The notes beneath the pieces are model-generated. The model was not told the origin of the DNA and ran no database searches. It saw only the letters and a program-made list of their open reading frames with translations. A DNA stretch of 64,000 nt from Typha latifolia (taxonomy: Eukaryota; Streptophyta; Magnoliopsida; Poales; Typhaceae), in the NCBI GenBank assembly GCA_019914945.1, contig CM034103.1, positions 8,494,001 through 8,558,000 of the forward strand, given 5' to 3'. This document shows, in pieces, positions 33,802-44,800 of this stretch (positions are counted from its first letter, which is position 1; each line of letters begins with the position of its first letter). The position numbers were made by a program, and so were the translations under genes.

Positions 33802-34915
33802 TAAAATATCCTTACCTAGTTTGGTAGTTGCACTTATAAGAGTTCTAGTATGTTTTGTATTTTTAAACCGTATTTAATCATAAGATTTTTAGCATACTTG
33901 GTTTGAGCGATAAATATCCTTCTTTCCAATTGAGTAATTTGAAATCCCAAAAAAAACTTCAACTCACCCATCATGCTCATCTCAAAATGACTGTGAGATC
34001 TGCAAACTCCTTAGCTAAAGATTGACTCATTGCCCCGAAGACAATGTCATCCACATATATTTGTTCCACAACTAAACTCTTGTGCACATGTCTAATGAAC
34101 AATGTCTTGTCCACTCCCCCTCGAGTGAACCCCACATCTACTAAAAAAGTAGTCAACTTTTCATACCAAGCTCTTGGGGCTTGTTTTAGACCGTAGAGGG
34201 CCTTTTTCAGTTTAAACACATGAGAAGGAAATTTTTGATCTTCGAACCCCTTCGGTTGTTCCACATAAACATTTTCATTCAGGGTACGATTCAAGAAAGC
34301 ACTTTTAACATCCATTTGAAACAATTTAAATTTTAAATGACAAGCAATAGCAAGCGGTATACAAATAGATTCTAATCTAGCAACAGGAGCAAATGTCTCA
34401 TCAAAATCTATACCCTCAACCTGAGTATATCCCTGTGCTACGAGTCTAGCTTTATTTCGAACTATATTGCCATGTTCATCACTTTTATTCTTGTAAATCC
34501 ATTTTGTTCCAATGACATTCACATTCTTAGGTCTAGGAACTAAATACCAAACATCATTATTAGAAAATTGCTCTAATTTCTCATGCATCGCATTAACCCA
34601 AGAATCGCCTAACAATGCTTCCTTCACATTTTTAGGTTCAAAAGAAGATGTATAACAAGTAAATGATACCTCACTTTGAATTTGTCGTCTTGTCTTAATT
34701 GATTCAATTACGTCTCCAATCACTTGTGACAGTGGATGATCTGATTTCACTCTGGCAGATGGTTCTGGTATGTTGCGGTCATCTTTGTTCATTTCAACTT
34801 TGTCCTCGTCCTGATTCTCAATTTCTAGATCAAGCTCCTTTCCTATTTCTTCGTCATATGTATCTGCAGAAACAGAAATAGGAGTAGCTTCAGTTAAATT
34901 AGTCGTGGATTCATC
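33802..34915 (-). pseudogene. Sire-2 RT, second copy (Sire-1-like)
   Basis: Linker ([18 protein letters not shown]) then RT through [13 protein letters not shown] and [13 protein letters not shown]. Over the first 90 residues of the 34792 frame it is nearly identical to Sire-1. Stops and a frameshift appear near 33970. It follows an interrupted first RT copy in the same direction. Confidence 0.87.
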
Positions 34916-35787
34916 TATACCCTCAACCTGAGTATATCCCTGTAGAGGGCCTTTTTCAGTTTAAACACATGAGAAGGAAATTTTTGATCTTCGAACCCCT
35001 TCGGTTGTTCCACATAAACATTTTCATTCAGGGTACGATTCAAGAAAGCACTTTTAACATCCATTTGAAACAATTTAAATTTTAAATGACAAGCAATAGC
35101 AAGCGGTATACAAATAGATTCTAATCTAGCAACGGGAGCAAATGTCTCATCAAAATCTATACCCTCAACCTGAGTATATCCCTGTGCTACTAGTCTAGCT
35201 TTATTTCGAACTATATTGCCATTTTCATCACTTTTATTCTTATATATCCATTTTGTTCCAATGACGTTCATATTCTTAGGTCTAGGAACTAAATACTAAA
35301 CATCATTCCTAGAAAATTGCTCTAATTCCTCATGCATAGCATTAACCCAAGAATCGTCTAACAATGCTTCCTTCACATTTTTAGGTTCAAAAAAAGATGT
35401 ATAACAAGCAAATGATACCTCACTTTGGATTTGTCGTCTTGTCTTCATTGGTTCAGTCACGTCTCCGATCACTTGTGACAGTGGCTGATTTAATTTCACT
35501 CTAGCAAATAGTTCTAGTACGTTGCGTCATCTTGTGTTCATTTCAGCCTTGTCCTCGTGCTGTTTCTCAATTTTCAGATCAAGCTCCTTTCCAATTTCTT
35601 CGTCATGTGTACCTGTAGAAATAAAAATAGTTGTAGCTTTAGTTATATCAGTAGTTGATTCATTTATAATAACAATAGCAGATTCTATAACAGTAGAAGT
35701 GCCAATATTAAATAATCTGTAGGCTCTACTATTATTAGAATACCCTAAGAAGATGCCCTCACTACTCCTAGTGTCAAATTTAGTCAA
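34916..35787 (-). pseudogene. Sire-2 RT, first copy (truncated)
   Basis: Reading leftward: integrase end ([20 protein letters not shown]), linker, RT start ([16 protein letters not shown]) to VFKLKKALY, where the sequence jumps back to linker sequence near 34916-34940. The linker is visibly more diverged from Sire-1 than the second copy (for example [16 protein letters not shown]). No YVDD box in this copy. Confidence 0.87.
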
Positions 35788-36715
35788 ATGTTCTCGATCA
35801 CGTAAGATATAGCATTTACTATCAAATACTCAAAAATATTTAATACTAGGTTTCTTACTTTTCATATTTCATATGCAGTTATTTTTATACCTAGTCTTAG
35901 ATAAACACGATTTATCACATGTACCGCTGTATTGACCGCCTCTGCCCAAAACCTTTGAGTAACCTTTTTAGCGTGAAGCATAACCCTAGCCATTTCCTAC
36001 ACAACTCGGTTCTTTCTTTCCACAATCCCGTTCTGTTGTGGAGTTATAGGAGCTGAAAATTCATGTTGAATACCAAGAGAATCGCAAAATATGGAAAAAA
36101 AATTATTTTTAAATTCTCTACCATGATCAGAACGAATCCTAACTAGAGTAGTAGATTTTTTATTCTGCAATTTTAAGCATAATGATTTAAAAATTTCAAA
36201 GATTTCAAACTTCTCACGTAAAAAGGCAACCTAGGTATATCTGGAGTAATCATCGACCATTAAGAATATATATTGCGCTTACCTCTAAGACTTTCTGTTT
36301 TTGTTGGACCCATTAAGTCCATGAGAACTAATTGTAGCACACGGTCAGTGGTAGCTGCATTTACCTTTTTGTGTGAGATTCTAATTTGTTTTCCAATTTG
36401 ACACGAACCGCACACTCTTTTTGACATTTCTTTCATCTTAGGTATTCCTCTTACCACTTCTTGTTTGGACAGATTAAATAATTTCTTGTGATTCACATGT
36501 CTAAGATGTTGATGCCAAAGATCTGCAATGTTGAAAGAGACACTGTTACATTTCAGTTTATGTGAAGTTCCAACAACATAGCAATTATCAGATATTCTAG
36601 ATCCATAACATATAACATTACCATCATGATCTAGAATAGTACAATTATTTTTGGAGAATTTTACCTCATAATCTTCATCACAAAATTGACTGATGCTAAG
36701 TAGATTTGCTTTCAA
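35788..36715 (-). pseudogene. Sire-2 integrase
   Basis: Pre-integrase HHCC finger ([19 protein letters not shown]) in the 36715-36260 frame, then the DDE core decayed over several frames between 36260 and 35788; the [16 protein letters not shown]lu region is recognisable near 36010-36060. Frameshifts near 36255 and stops near 35985 and 36232. Confidence 0.82.
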
Positions 36716-37150
36716 GCCCTTAACATAAATAACATTTTTAAGAATAGGAACCCCTCAAGAATTTACCTTTTCTTTACCTATTACTTTGGATGAATTTCTA
36801 TCTTCGAATGTCACAACTCCCCCTTCATGTTCTTCGAGATTAGAAAATAAGGACTTGTCACTCGACATATGTCTTGAACAGCCACTGTCTAAATACCACA
36901 AATTAGAATTTAAATCTTTCAAGGCTTATGCACAACATAACATTTCAAATCACTTTTCTTGACCCATATGGCCTTTGTTTTCATCCTATAAATGAAAGCA
37001 CTTCTAGGTTTTTACAAAAATTTACAATGAGGTCGAATATGCCCTAGAATGTCACAATGAAAGCATGTCAGAACAAACCCTTTTCTACTCACTTTTTGTT
37101 GAGGAGTGTGACTAAAGTTTACCTTTGGCGCCGCTAAAGAGTTACTAGAT
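36716..37150 (-). pseudogene. Sire-2 protease and second zinc knuckle
   Basis: CFHCDILGHIRPHC knuckle (about 37067-37026), then the protease region (NLWYLDSGCSRHMSSD near 36905-36855, active site DSG retained) up to the pre-integrase region. It is split by a frameshift near 37010 and by stops near 36930 and 36755. Confidence 0.8.
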
Positions 37151-38690
37151 TGTTGATTAAACTTCAGTTTAGAGACATTTATCCATGATTGCTTTGAAAA
37201 TACGGTTGATGACCTCAAGTTATCTTCATTTTGTATACCTGCAGAAACAAAGACAGTTTTATTATTATTTGAATTACTAGAGTATCCAATACCATACGTA
37301 TCTTTTCCAGAAATCGGAGCTTTTAAAATTTCATCTAGTTTGTTCTTCCCTTTAAGAAATATCACTTCTTTCTGCAATTGCTCTAGTTCAACTTCATCAG
37401 TCTTCATCTTATTTTTCGCATTGCCAAGTTGTTATAAAAGGTTTTTGACACATTCAAGTTCCAATTTGTACTTTTCCTCAAATTGATTTCTTTCTGATTT
37501 GATTATCTTGAGTCGTTAAAGTAGTCTAAGATTACTCTTCTTGAGTTTAAACGACTCCAGGTACAAGTCATTATATGCCTTTTGTATTTTAGATTCATCT
37601 TCCTTAGTTGGTAACATATCATGATCATCTGTACTATTAGTATCATCTATAGAGTCAGTATTAAGAAGAGAGGAGGCAAAAGCTACAAAGTTTTCTTCAT
37701 TTTTCTCAGAATCATCATTAGATCCATCTAAGTCATCCCAAGTGACTTTCATAGCTTTACCCTTCCTCTTAAGATGATTAGGGCATTCTTGTGCAATGTG
37801 TCCAAAACTAGAATATTCAAAACATCGAACTTTTTTCTCAGAATTCTTATTTTTTGTTTGACATTGTTGTTGCTTACCCCTGTATTCGAACTCATAGTAT
37901 TCTTCTTTTTCACAAAAGATTTGTTTTTCTCAAGTTTTTCAGCATTCAACTTGTTTGGCTTTCGAAATAATTTATTAAACTTTTTGACAAACATAGCCAA
38001 CATCTCAACATCTAAATCACATTCATCATCAGGCTCCTCTATATTTTGTTCAACTGTGGATAGGGCCATCCTTTTGGACTTCCTCAGTTTTGAAAGGCTG
38101 GACTCAAATGTTTGTAGATTCCCTACCAATTGTTCAACTTTAATAGAATCGATGTCCTTACTTTCCTTAATAGCTGTAACTTTCGCCTGAAACCTTTATG
38201 GAAGAGACCTAAGGATCTTACGAATAATTTTGTTTTCAGGAATTTTCTCTCCTAGGTTGAAACTTGAGTTGACTATATCACTCATCTTTGCATAGAACTC
38301 ATCAAATATCTCATTCTCCTCTATACGTAGAGTTCCAAAACTAGTAGTCAACCTCTGAATTCTAGGACCATCCAAGCTTCTTTTGCTATCTCATAAGTGG
38401 AAATTCTTCTAAATTCTTCCGAGGAAATATAACTAAAAATTGCATTTATTGCCTTGCTATTCCATCCAACTTTTTCATAATCTGTCCTATCCCATGACTC
38501 TATCAATTTTTCAGCAAGTTTATCATCCACCATGTACATTGGTGGACTCCAACCGTTCACTACGGCAAACCATACTCGCTCGTCTATAGACTTCAATTAA
38601 GCTCTCATCCTAGCTTTTCAATATCCATAATTTGATCCATCTAGAATAGGAGGTCTAATAGACGATGGTCCATCTCTATAAAAATCCATG
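37012..38690 (-). pseudogene. Sire-2 gag
   Basis: Starts MDFYRDGPSSIRPPILDGSN near 38690 and covers the N-terminal domain (38596-38348), NLQTFESSLSKLRKSKR, a decayed first zinc knuckle near 37810, acidic stretch, and the coiled coil (37650-37400). At least four lesions: stops near 38597, an indel near 38350, a frameshift near 37850 and one near 37500. TGG is kept at the site of the Sire-1 TAG. Confidence 0.85.
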
Positions 38691-38721
38691 CCTAGATCTC
38701 TCTCTACGAGTGAGAGAACCT

Positions 38722-38733
38722 GCTCTGATACCA
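38722..38733 (-). promoter_or_regulatory. Sire-2 PBS
   Basis: Complement of TGGTATCAGAGC, two bases from the LTR end at 38736. Confidence 0.93.
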
Positions 38734-38735
38734 AT

Positions 38736-39744
38736 TGAAAAAACCCCTAGACACACGTATGTATCTAAATCCTAAGCAATGATATTACTAGTTCGATTAA
38801 GTAAAAGTTCGAAGAAATATTAAAAACGAAAGCAGAGATCAATGCTAAGATTTTAACATGGAAAAACCGAAACGGGAAAAAACCACGGATCCAAACTCGG
38901 ATCAAAACCAATCACTAAAATAGTAGCAGTTACAAGACTGACTCACAAAATAACCCGTCGATCCAAACGACTTTGTTCCTCTCAGTCTTGCTCGCTAGAA
39001 CCCACGATTCACTGCTTCTCGTGATTCATGTCCAACCTCAATAGCCCTCGAGATTGATCTTTCATCTAGATAGCTCTTAAAATGAAATATTAAGCTTTTT
39101 AGAGTAGGAAAATATTGTTAGTTGAATAACTGATGTAGCCTCAAGAAGTCTCCTTCAAAATTACTTCTTCAACCACCCTAGAGTTAGGGCATCACAAAAC
39201 TTATATAAGATCTCCAAGATAGAGCCAAATCCAAGTCTTATCCAAACTCATGAAAGTCCAAAAATTACAAACTTCATTAGTGCGTTCGAACGTGGCCCGA
39301 GTGCGTTCGAACGGCCTGACTTGATCTCAGGTGCGTTTGAACGAGCCCAAGTGTGTTCGAACGCAACAGCTTGAATTTTATAGGTTGCGTTCGAACACGT
39401 TTGTTAACGCTGCTCTCTGTCTATGTGAATGCATGTACCCGTGTTCTAACGCGCTTGTGAACGCAGCTCTCGGTCTGTGTAAACGCATGTACCCTCGTTC
39501 AAACACGCTTGTGAACGCAGCTCTCGGTATGTGTGAACACATATACCCGCGTTCGAACGCGCTTGTGAACGTAGCTCTCGGTCTATGTGAACGCGTGAGC
39601 CCGCATTCGAACGCGCTTGTGAATGCTACTCTCTGTCTGTGTGAATGCATGAGAACGCACTCGAACGCAAGTGTGAACGCGATGTGAACTCATAAACTTT
39701 TCTCCAATAATCTTGCAATTCTTCAAAACAAATATTTTCTAGAC
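38736..39744 (-). repeat. Sire-2 5' LTR, main part
   Basis: Starts TGAAAAAACCCC; palindrome array 39280-39690. It is interrupted at 39744 by a solo LTR and finished at 40634-40710 (ending CCTAACA). Confidence 0.9.
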
Positions 39745-40628
39745 TGAAAAAACCCTTAGACACACGCATGTATCTAAACACTTGGCAATGATCTCACTCG
39801 TTCGCTTAAGTAAAAGTCGGAAGAAATATTAAAAACGAAAGCAGAGATGAACACCAAGATTTTAACGTGGAAAAACCCAAGCGGAAAAAAATCACGGATC
39901 CAAACTCGGATCAAAACCAATCACTAGAATAGTAGCAGTTACAAGACTGACTCACAAAATAACCCGTCGATCCAAACGACTTTGTTCCTCTCAGTCTTGC
40001 TCGCTAGAACCCACGATTCTTTGCTTCTCGTGATTGAAGTCCAACCTCAGTAGCCCTCAAAATTGATCTTTCGTATAGATAGCCCTTAAGACGAAAGCTT
40101 AATATTTGTAGATGAGAAGAGCCTTGTTAGTTGAAGAACCGATGTAGCCTCAAGAAATCTCCTTCAATAATGCTTCTTCAACCACCCTCAAGATAGGGCA
40201 TCACAATCCTTATATATGATCTCCAAGATATAGCCAAATCCAAGTCTTATCCGTACTCACGAAAGTACAAGATAGAGCCAAATCCAAATCTTATCCGTAC
40301 TCACGAAAATACAAGATAGAGCTAAATCCTAATCTTATCCGTACTCACGAAAGTACAAGGTAGAGCCAAATCCTAATCTTATTCGTACTCATGAAAGTAC
40401 AAGATAGAGCCAAATCCAAATCTTATCCGTACTCACGAAAGTCCAAGATTTTCAAACTTCGTTGGTGCATTCGAACACGTTCGGCATGACTTGATCTCAT
40501 CAACTTTGCTCCAATAATTTTGCAATTCTTCAAACCAGATATTTTCTAGACTTGTGTAAAACTCATATACATGTAAAAAATAAACTTAAAATATTTTGTA
40601 CACAATTGCCAACAATGAAAACCTAACA
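39745..40628 (-). repeat. Nested sirevirus solo LTR, TSD TAGAC
   Basis: 884 bp, TGAAAAAACCC to CCTAACA, flanked by TAGAC at 39740-39744 and 40629-40633. It lacks the palindrome array; instead it has five 44-bp units at 40226-40445. Same subfamily as Sire-4. Confidence 0.92.
40226..40445. repeat. 44-bp tandem array in solo LTR
   Basis: Five units of 44 bp beginning AGATAGAGCCAAATCC and containing TTATCCGTACTCACGAAAG. The Sire-4 3' LTR has about three copies (58090-58220) and its 5' remnant two (62117-62190). In Sire-1 the same sequence occurs once. Confidence 0.9.
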
Positions 40629-40710
40629 TAGACTTGTATAAAAGTTCATATACATGTATAAATATACTTAGAATATTTTGTACACAATTGCCAATAATAA
40701 AAACCTAACA

Positions 40711-41662
40711 CTCTTCAATTTGAATAGTTTGTTCGAAAGGATTCTTCGAGCGAAGTTTTCTTGGAATGCTGTTTAGTTTGAACGTGATATGCACAACTTG
40801 ATAAAACGTATCTGCTGAGAACAAGTGGCTATCCAATGTGGGAAAGACGTTCAAACAAAATTTATTCAGAAAGCCCATTATGTCCAACATGGGATAAGCA
40901 TTCAAATGAGATTTTATATAAAGCTCACTATGTCCAACGTGGGATAGACGTTCCAATAAGATTTTCCAAATAGTTGACTGTATCCAATATAGGTAAGGCA
41001 TTCCAACGAATGGCTAAAGAGATCAAACGTTGGAAACCCGTTCAAATGAGTTTTTGTAATGTACTGTGGAACTTCACCTTGTTTGAACACTCTAGATTTG
41101 GTTTGCACTATTTTGTTAAGTTTGCTTTCATTATTCCAAATTAGGTATTTTTAGAGGCTATATTTTTAACGGTATAAAAGGGAAACTTAAAATGTGAGGA
41201 GCACCTCTAAAGGTTACATCGAGCTACACTTAAGAGAAGAGAGAGATGCTTTGGGAGATGCTAGATGCTTGATGATACTGGAGTCATCTCGTGATCATTT
41301 AGTCCAAGATTGAAGAAGATACTTGAGATTGCCTCTAGGGTCTTCGAGGCTGAGCTACAACCTTTAGGGTCAACAAGGTTAGGGACCAAGCATAAGAGGT
41401 GGTGTATTGAGGGGAGTCAAGCAAAACACTATCATAATGATTGCGGGTAATAGCAATCGATTTGTAAGTATTCTTGTAACCACTAAATCCATAGTACTTG
41501 GTTTTATCTCATAGAAGAGGTATGTGGTTCTTTTCACCATAGGATGAAAATGGTTTTTCCATGTCAAATTTGAGTTGCTTGTGAGTGTTTCATTCCAATC
41601 TTTTAATTCATAAACGGTTCCATTAGTAGTGTTCTTCGTCTAGTAAGTGTCCAGTTTTTTCA
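40711..41662 (+). repeat. CopC 3' LTR, right part
   Basis: Continuation of 29384-29495 after Sire-2 (40711-40715 is the Sire-2 TSD). It has a recognisable Copia LTR layout: repeats in U3, TATAAAAG box at 41175-41182, leader, and end GTCCAGTTTTTTCA. The LTR without Sire-2 would be about 1.06 kb. Confidence 0.62.
40828..41040. repeat. About 60-bp tandem repeats in CopC U3
   Basis: Roughly four imperfect units of CTATGTCCAACGTGGGATAG..CGTTC..AA, upstream of a TATA box. It is another case of a U3 tandem array, but with a different motif. Confidence 0.75.
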
Positions 41663-42240
41663 ATATAAGATATTAAAGTAGTCGGATCAGATAAATCAGA
41701 GTTTGGTCTTCCAAACGTACTTGTCTAATAAAAAATGAATATTGGTATGGTTAAAATGGTACATTATGGGTGGATGTACATAGAAAGAATTGCCAATATA
41801 AGTTTTCAAATTCCTCATCAAAACACAAGCATGTAGACAGTGAATAGGTGGACAAACAATTATTAGAGTGAATAGGTTGTAACATTGTAAGTCTTATGGC
41901 AGAGTTCCATAAAAATAATATGAAATTTCTTAGAAAACAGAAAGAAATAACGCCATAACATCCCACTAATTTATAGAAGACTATAAACGACGTTGTTGCC
42001 GTGGGGAAGAGTAGTACCAAATGGCAACAATAACGACGATGGAAAGAGGAAGCAAGGATAACATCGAAAGGCGACAACGAAAGGAGGAGGAGGCGGCAGA
42101 AGAAGGAAGTAACAATGATAGGGAGGGGTGGTGACGACGAAAGGAGGAGACAATGACTATGGAAGAAGGCAACAAGAGAGCACACAAGGCAATGAGAAGG
42201 CTCCCTGAGATTTGGGAACGATAAAGACATGTAGATTTTT
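41663..42240. other. Intergenic, no gene supported
   Basis: A minus-strand open stretch (42230-41751) encodes a low-complexity Ser/Leu/Phe-rich peptide from GAA/GGA-rich DNA; no family recognised and no ATG context or codon bias to support it. Confidence 0.6.
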
Positions 42241-42870
42241 TGTTTGGGTTGATATTCTCACTTAATTTTTATTAAAATACACTGCCTTTTTTTTTGTTAA
42301 AGAATGTATATTTCAACATCTTAAAATAATATTTATATCAAATAGAGGAGTGGTTAAAGAATGTATATTTCAACATCTTAAAATAATATTTATATCAAAT
42401 AGAGGAGAGGATCACGGAACAAGATTTTTTTGTGAGTATATGACTTTGATGGGTTGATATTCCCACCCAATTTTTTTTGTAAAAATGCATTCTCTCTTAC
42501 ATAAAGGGTGTATACTTAAATAGCATAAAAGGGTATGTATATCAAATACAATAGAGGAATAGGGAATGAGATATTTAATAGGCATGACCTCATTTAATTT
42601 TAGTGGGTTAATATTTTCACGTAATGTTTATAAACCTACACTCATTCTGCTACCTAAAGTTTCCATTTAAATAAATTAAATGAGTATATATATCAAAGTT
42701 AAGATAATAATAAAAATAGTCAATGAGGATTTCAAGTGCTGTTTTAGTTTTGGTGGGTTAGTATTCTCACCAATTTTTATAAATTTATATGTCTTCTTTT
42801 GACTAAATGATGTATAATTAAATAAATTAAAAGAATATATATATCAAATATAATTGCTGTTACATAAGAA
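42241..42870. repeat. Imperfect about 155-200-bp tandem repeats
   Basis: Four diverged units start near 42245, 42449, 42603 and 42761 with GGGTTGATATTCTCAC and end with a TATATATCAAAT-type segment. The first unit contains an almost exact duplication of 57 bp (about 42294-42350 and 42352-42407). Confidence 0.8.
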
Positions 42871-44700
42871 AAAATAGTGGCATTTATAAATCATCACTAA
42901 AAATATATAATTGCTACTATATAAAACCAAATAGTAGCATGTACAAATCATCACTAAAAATATTAAAATTATTACTATTACAAATGTAATAGCAATGCCT
43001 TTTGCCTTGCCATTGGACCTCTCTTCCCGTGTGAGACGGAATGCTCAGTGACAACCTCTCAATTGTAACCGCCTGGCCTCTGTCTCCTATATGTACTCCA
43101 GTTTATTCGAAGTATCCCAAAATTTCTTTATACGTCAATATTATATTTACTTATAAAGACTATTGTATCTAAATATAGTAGTAGATAAAAAAATGGCTAC
43201 AAACTTAAAATTTGTTGTTGTATAATTTTTACACTAGCAAATGTTTTGATTAGTACTAAAATTTGTTGCTAAATATAATAATTCTTGCAGAGATACTACG
43301 CAAAAAAATTTGGAGGAGCAATAGAATTCCTAAATCGATTAGATTTAAGGGATATAAAAGGTTGAAGTCCAAATTGAACTCAAAGTAAAAGTCAAATCAA
43401 GAAAATTAAAGTGGCATCCGGACGAGATAAATAGCACCTAGACGGCATGCGCAGGATAGACATACAAGCGAATAAAGAACTTTTTTAGGGTATATCTATA
43501 AGAAACCTAATTTCAAAACACCAAATATATTATAAACTAAATATTTTCAAAATTTTGGGAAAATACCATTATGATATAGAAAAGAATAATTAAATATTAA
43601 AGATAATTTTGTAATTTTGTAAAAATAGTTGACCCGACCAATTTGCCATAAATTAGCCGAGTTGCATAGGTCACTAGTTTAACCACCAGGTTAATCCGTT
43701 TTTACCTAGTTGATTGCTTATCCAACCTGATAACAAAACCAAACTAGTTTGGTGGTCAGTTCATCGGTTCACTAGTACAATCACCTAGTTCGGTCTGGTT
43801 CCAATAATTTTGGCTTTTAGAATATAGAGGTGAAAACTTGGAGGGCTTTATACTCACTACCTTTTAGTAGAAATATTTTTAGGTTAGCCGTTATGATTCG
43901 GATTTTGTGAAGGAGTTGGCTTGGATTACTTTTAGTTCTTTTATTTATCTTATTATTATAAACTCAATATTTATTTTAGGGCTTATTGTGGCGTTCGATA
44001 ATTTGGAATTTTTTTCGTTTATATTATTTCTGAAAATATTGTGCTTTCCTCTAATATATTGTATAGTAATATTAACTAATAAGTAACCTAAAGACTAAGT
44101 GGAATTTATCCAAGAGAAATTTGAGAGATCTCTAAATAGTTTAGAGGGTTTATGTGTTCAAAAAAGAAAATCACAGGTCGCGTTATTTAATAGTTTAGAG
44201 GGTCAAAGTTCGAATTTTTTTTTTTTGTGAAGCAAAAGAAGTTACGACGTAAAAGTTTTCGTTATGCTGTTGTTGTACACAGCTGCGCGTACAGCATGGA
44301 AGATATTATATATGTCTTGCTTTTGCAAGTACATATAACGACAGTGATATTATGTATCTCTTTGTTGTTTAATATCTGAAAATAACCGCGTTTTGCTTAA
44401 TTTGCTAATTCTTTTAAGAACTATGTGGCAACGTTTTCTAATTATATATGACCTGGTGGCTGGTGCTACTTCATATAGCTAGCTTGGTGACGTAGGTGTG
44501 GACCGAGTGGATGTAAATCTAACTAAAAGAGGGAGTTTCTTGGGAATGGATTAGAAGGAATTAAACGGGATTGAAATTTTAGCATATTTAATATTTCATT
44601 GCAAGCATCTTTACGTATAAATTGCTGCCCAGCTACATAGAAGACCGGGCTATATATTGGCTGACAGAATGCATATCGCAAATTAAATATTGATCAAGTC
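42871..44700. other. AT-rich upstream flank of the protease gene
   Basis: No gene seen. Short direct repeats with AATCATCACTAAAAATAT at about 42885-42960. At 43640-43810 is a stretch rich in ACTAGTTTGGT/GGTTCACTAGT-type inverted words, typical of unclassified plant dispersed repeats but not assigned. Confidence 0.6.
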
Positions 44701-44714
44701 TATCCTCCAAGCAC

Positions 44715-44722
44715 TATATAAA
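44715..44722 (+). promoter_or_regulatory. TATA box of cysteine protease gene
   Basis: TATATAAA about 80 bp upstream of the ATG at 44801, giving a short leader that starts around 44745-44755. Confidence 0.75.
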
Positions 44723-44800
44723 CGCACCTTATCCTAACGAGTTCAATATCGCCAAAAAAGAAATAATCCTTCTACTCTTAATACAGTTGGAGCATCGATC

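Larger units (their letters stand above)
29496..40710 (-). mobile_element. Sire-2, sirevirus with duplicated RT
   Basis: Minus-strand relative of Sire-1 carrying both LTRs, PPTs, extra ORF with leader intron, spacer, RNase H, RT, integrase, protease, gag and PBS. An 884-bp solo LTR is nested in its 5' LTR. Distinctive features are about 0.7-0.9 kb of linker+RT present twice in tandem (33977-34915 and 34916-35787) and a deletion removing the N-terminal half of RNase H (at about 33802). Confidence 0.9.

Noticed and set aside
41751..42230. 159-codon minus-strand frame
   Set aside because: Low-complexity Ser/Leu/Phe peptide from purine-rich DNA, no family, no conserved context.
43285..43320. CACTA transposon end (ACTACGCAAAAAAATTT with nearby TTGTTGCTAAAT words)
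   Set aside because: No matching inverted terminus or 3-bp duplication found by eye.
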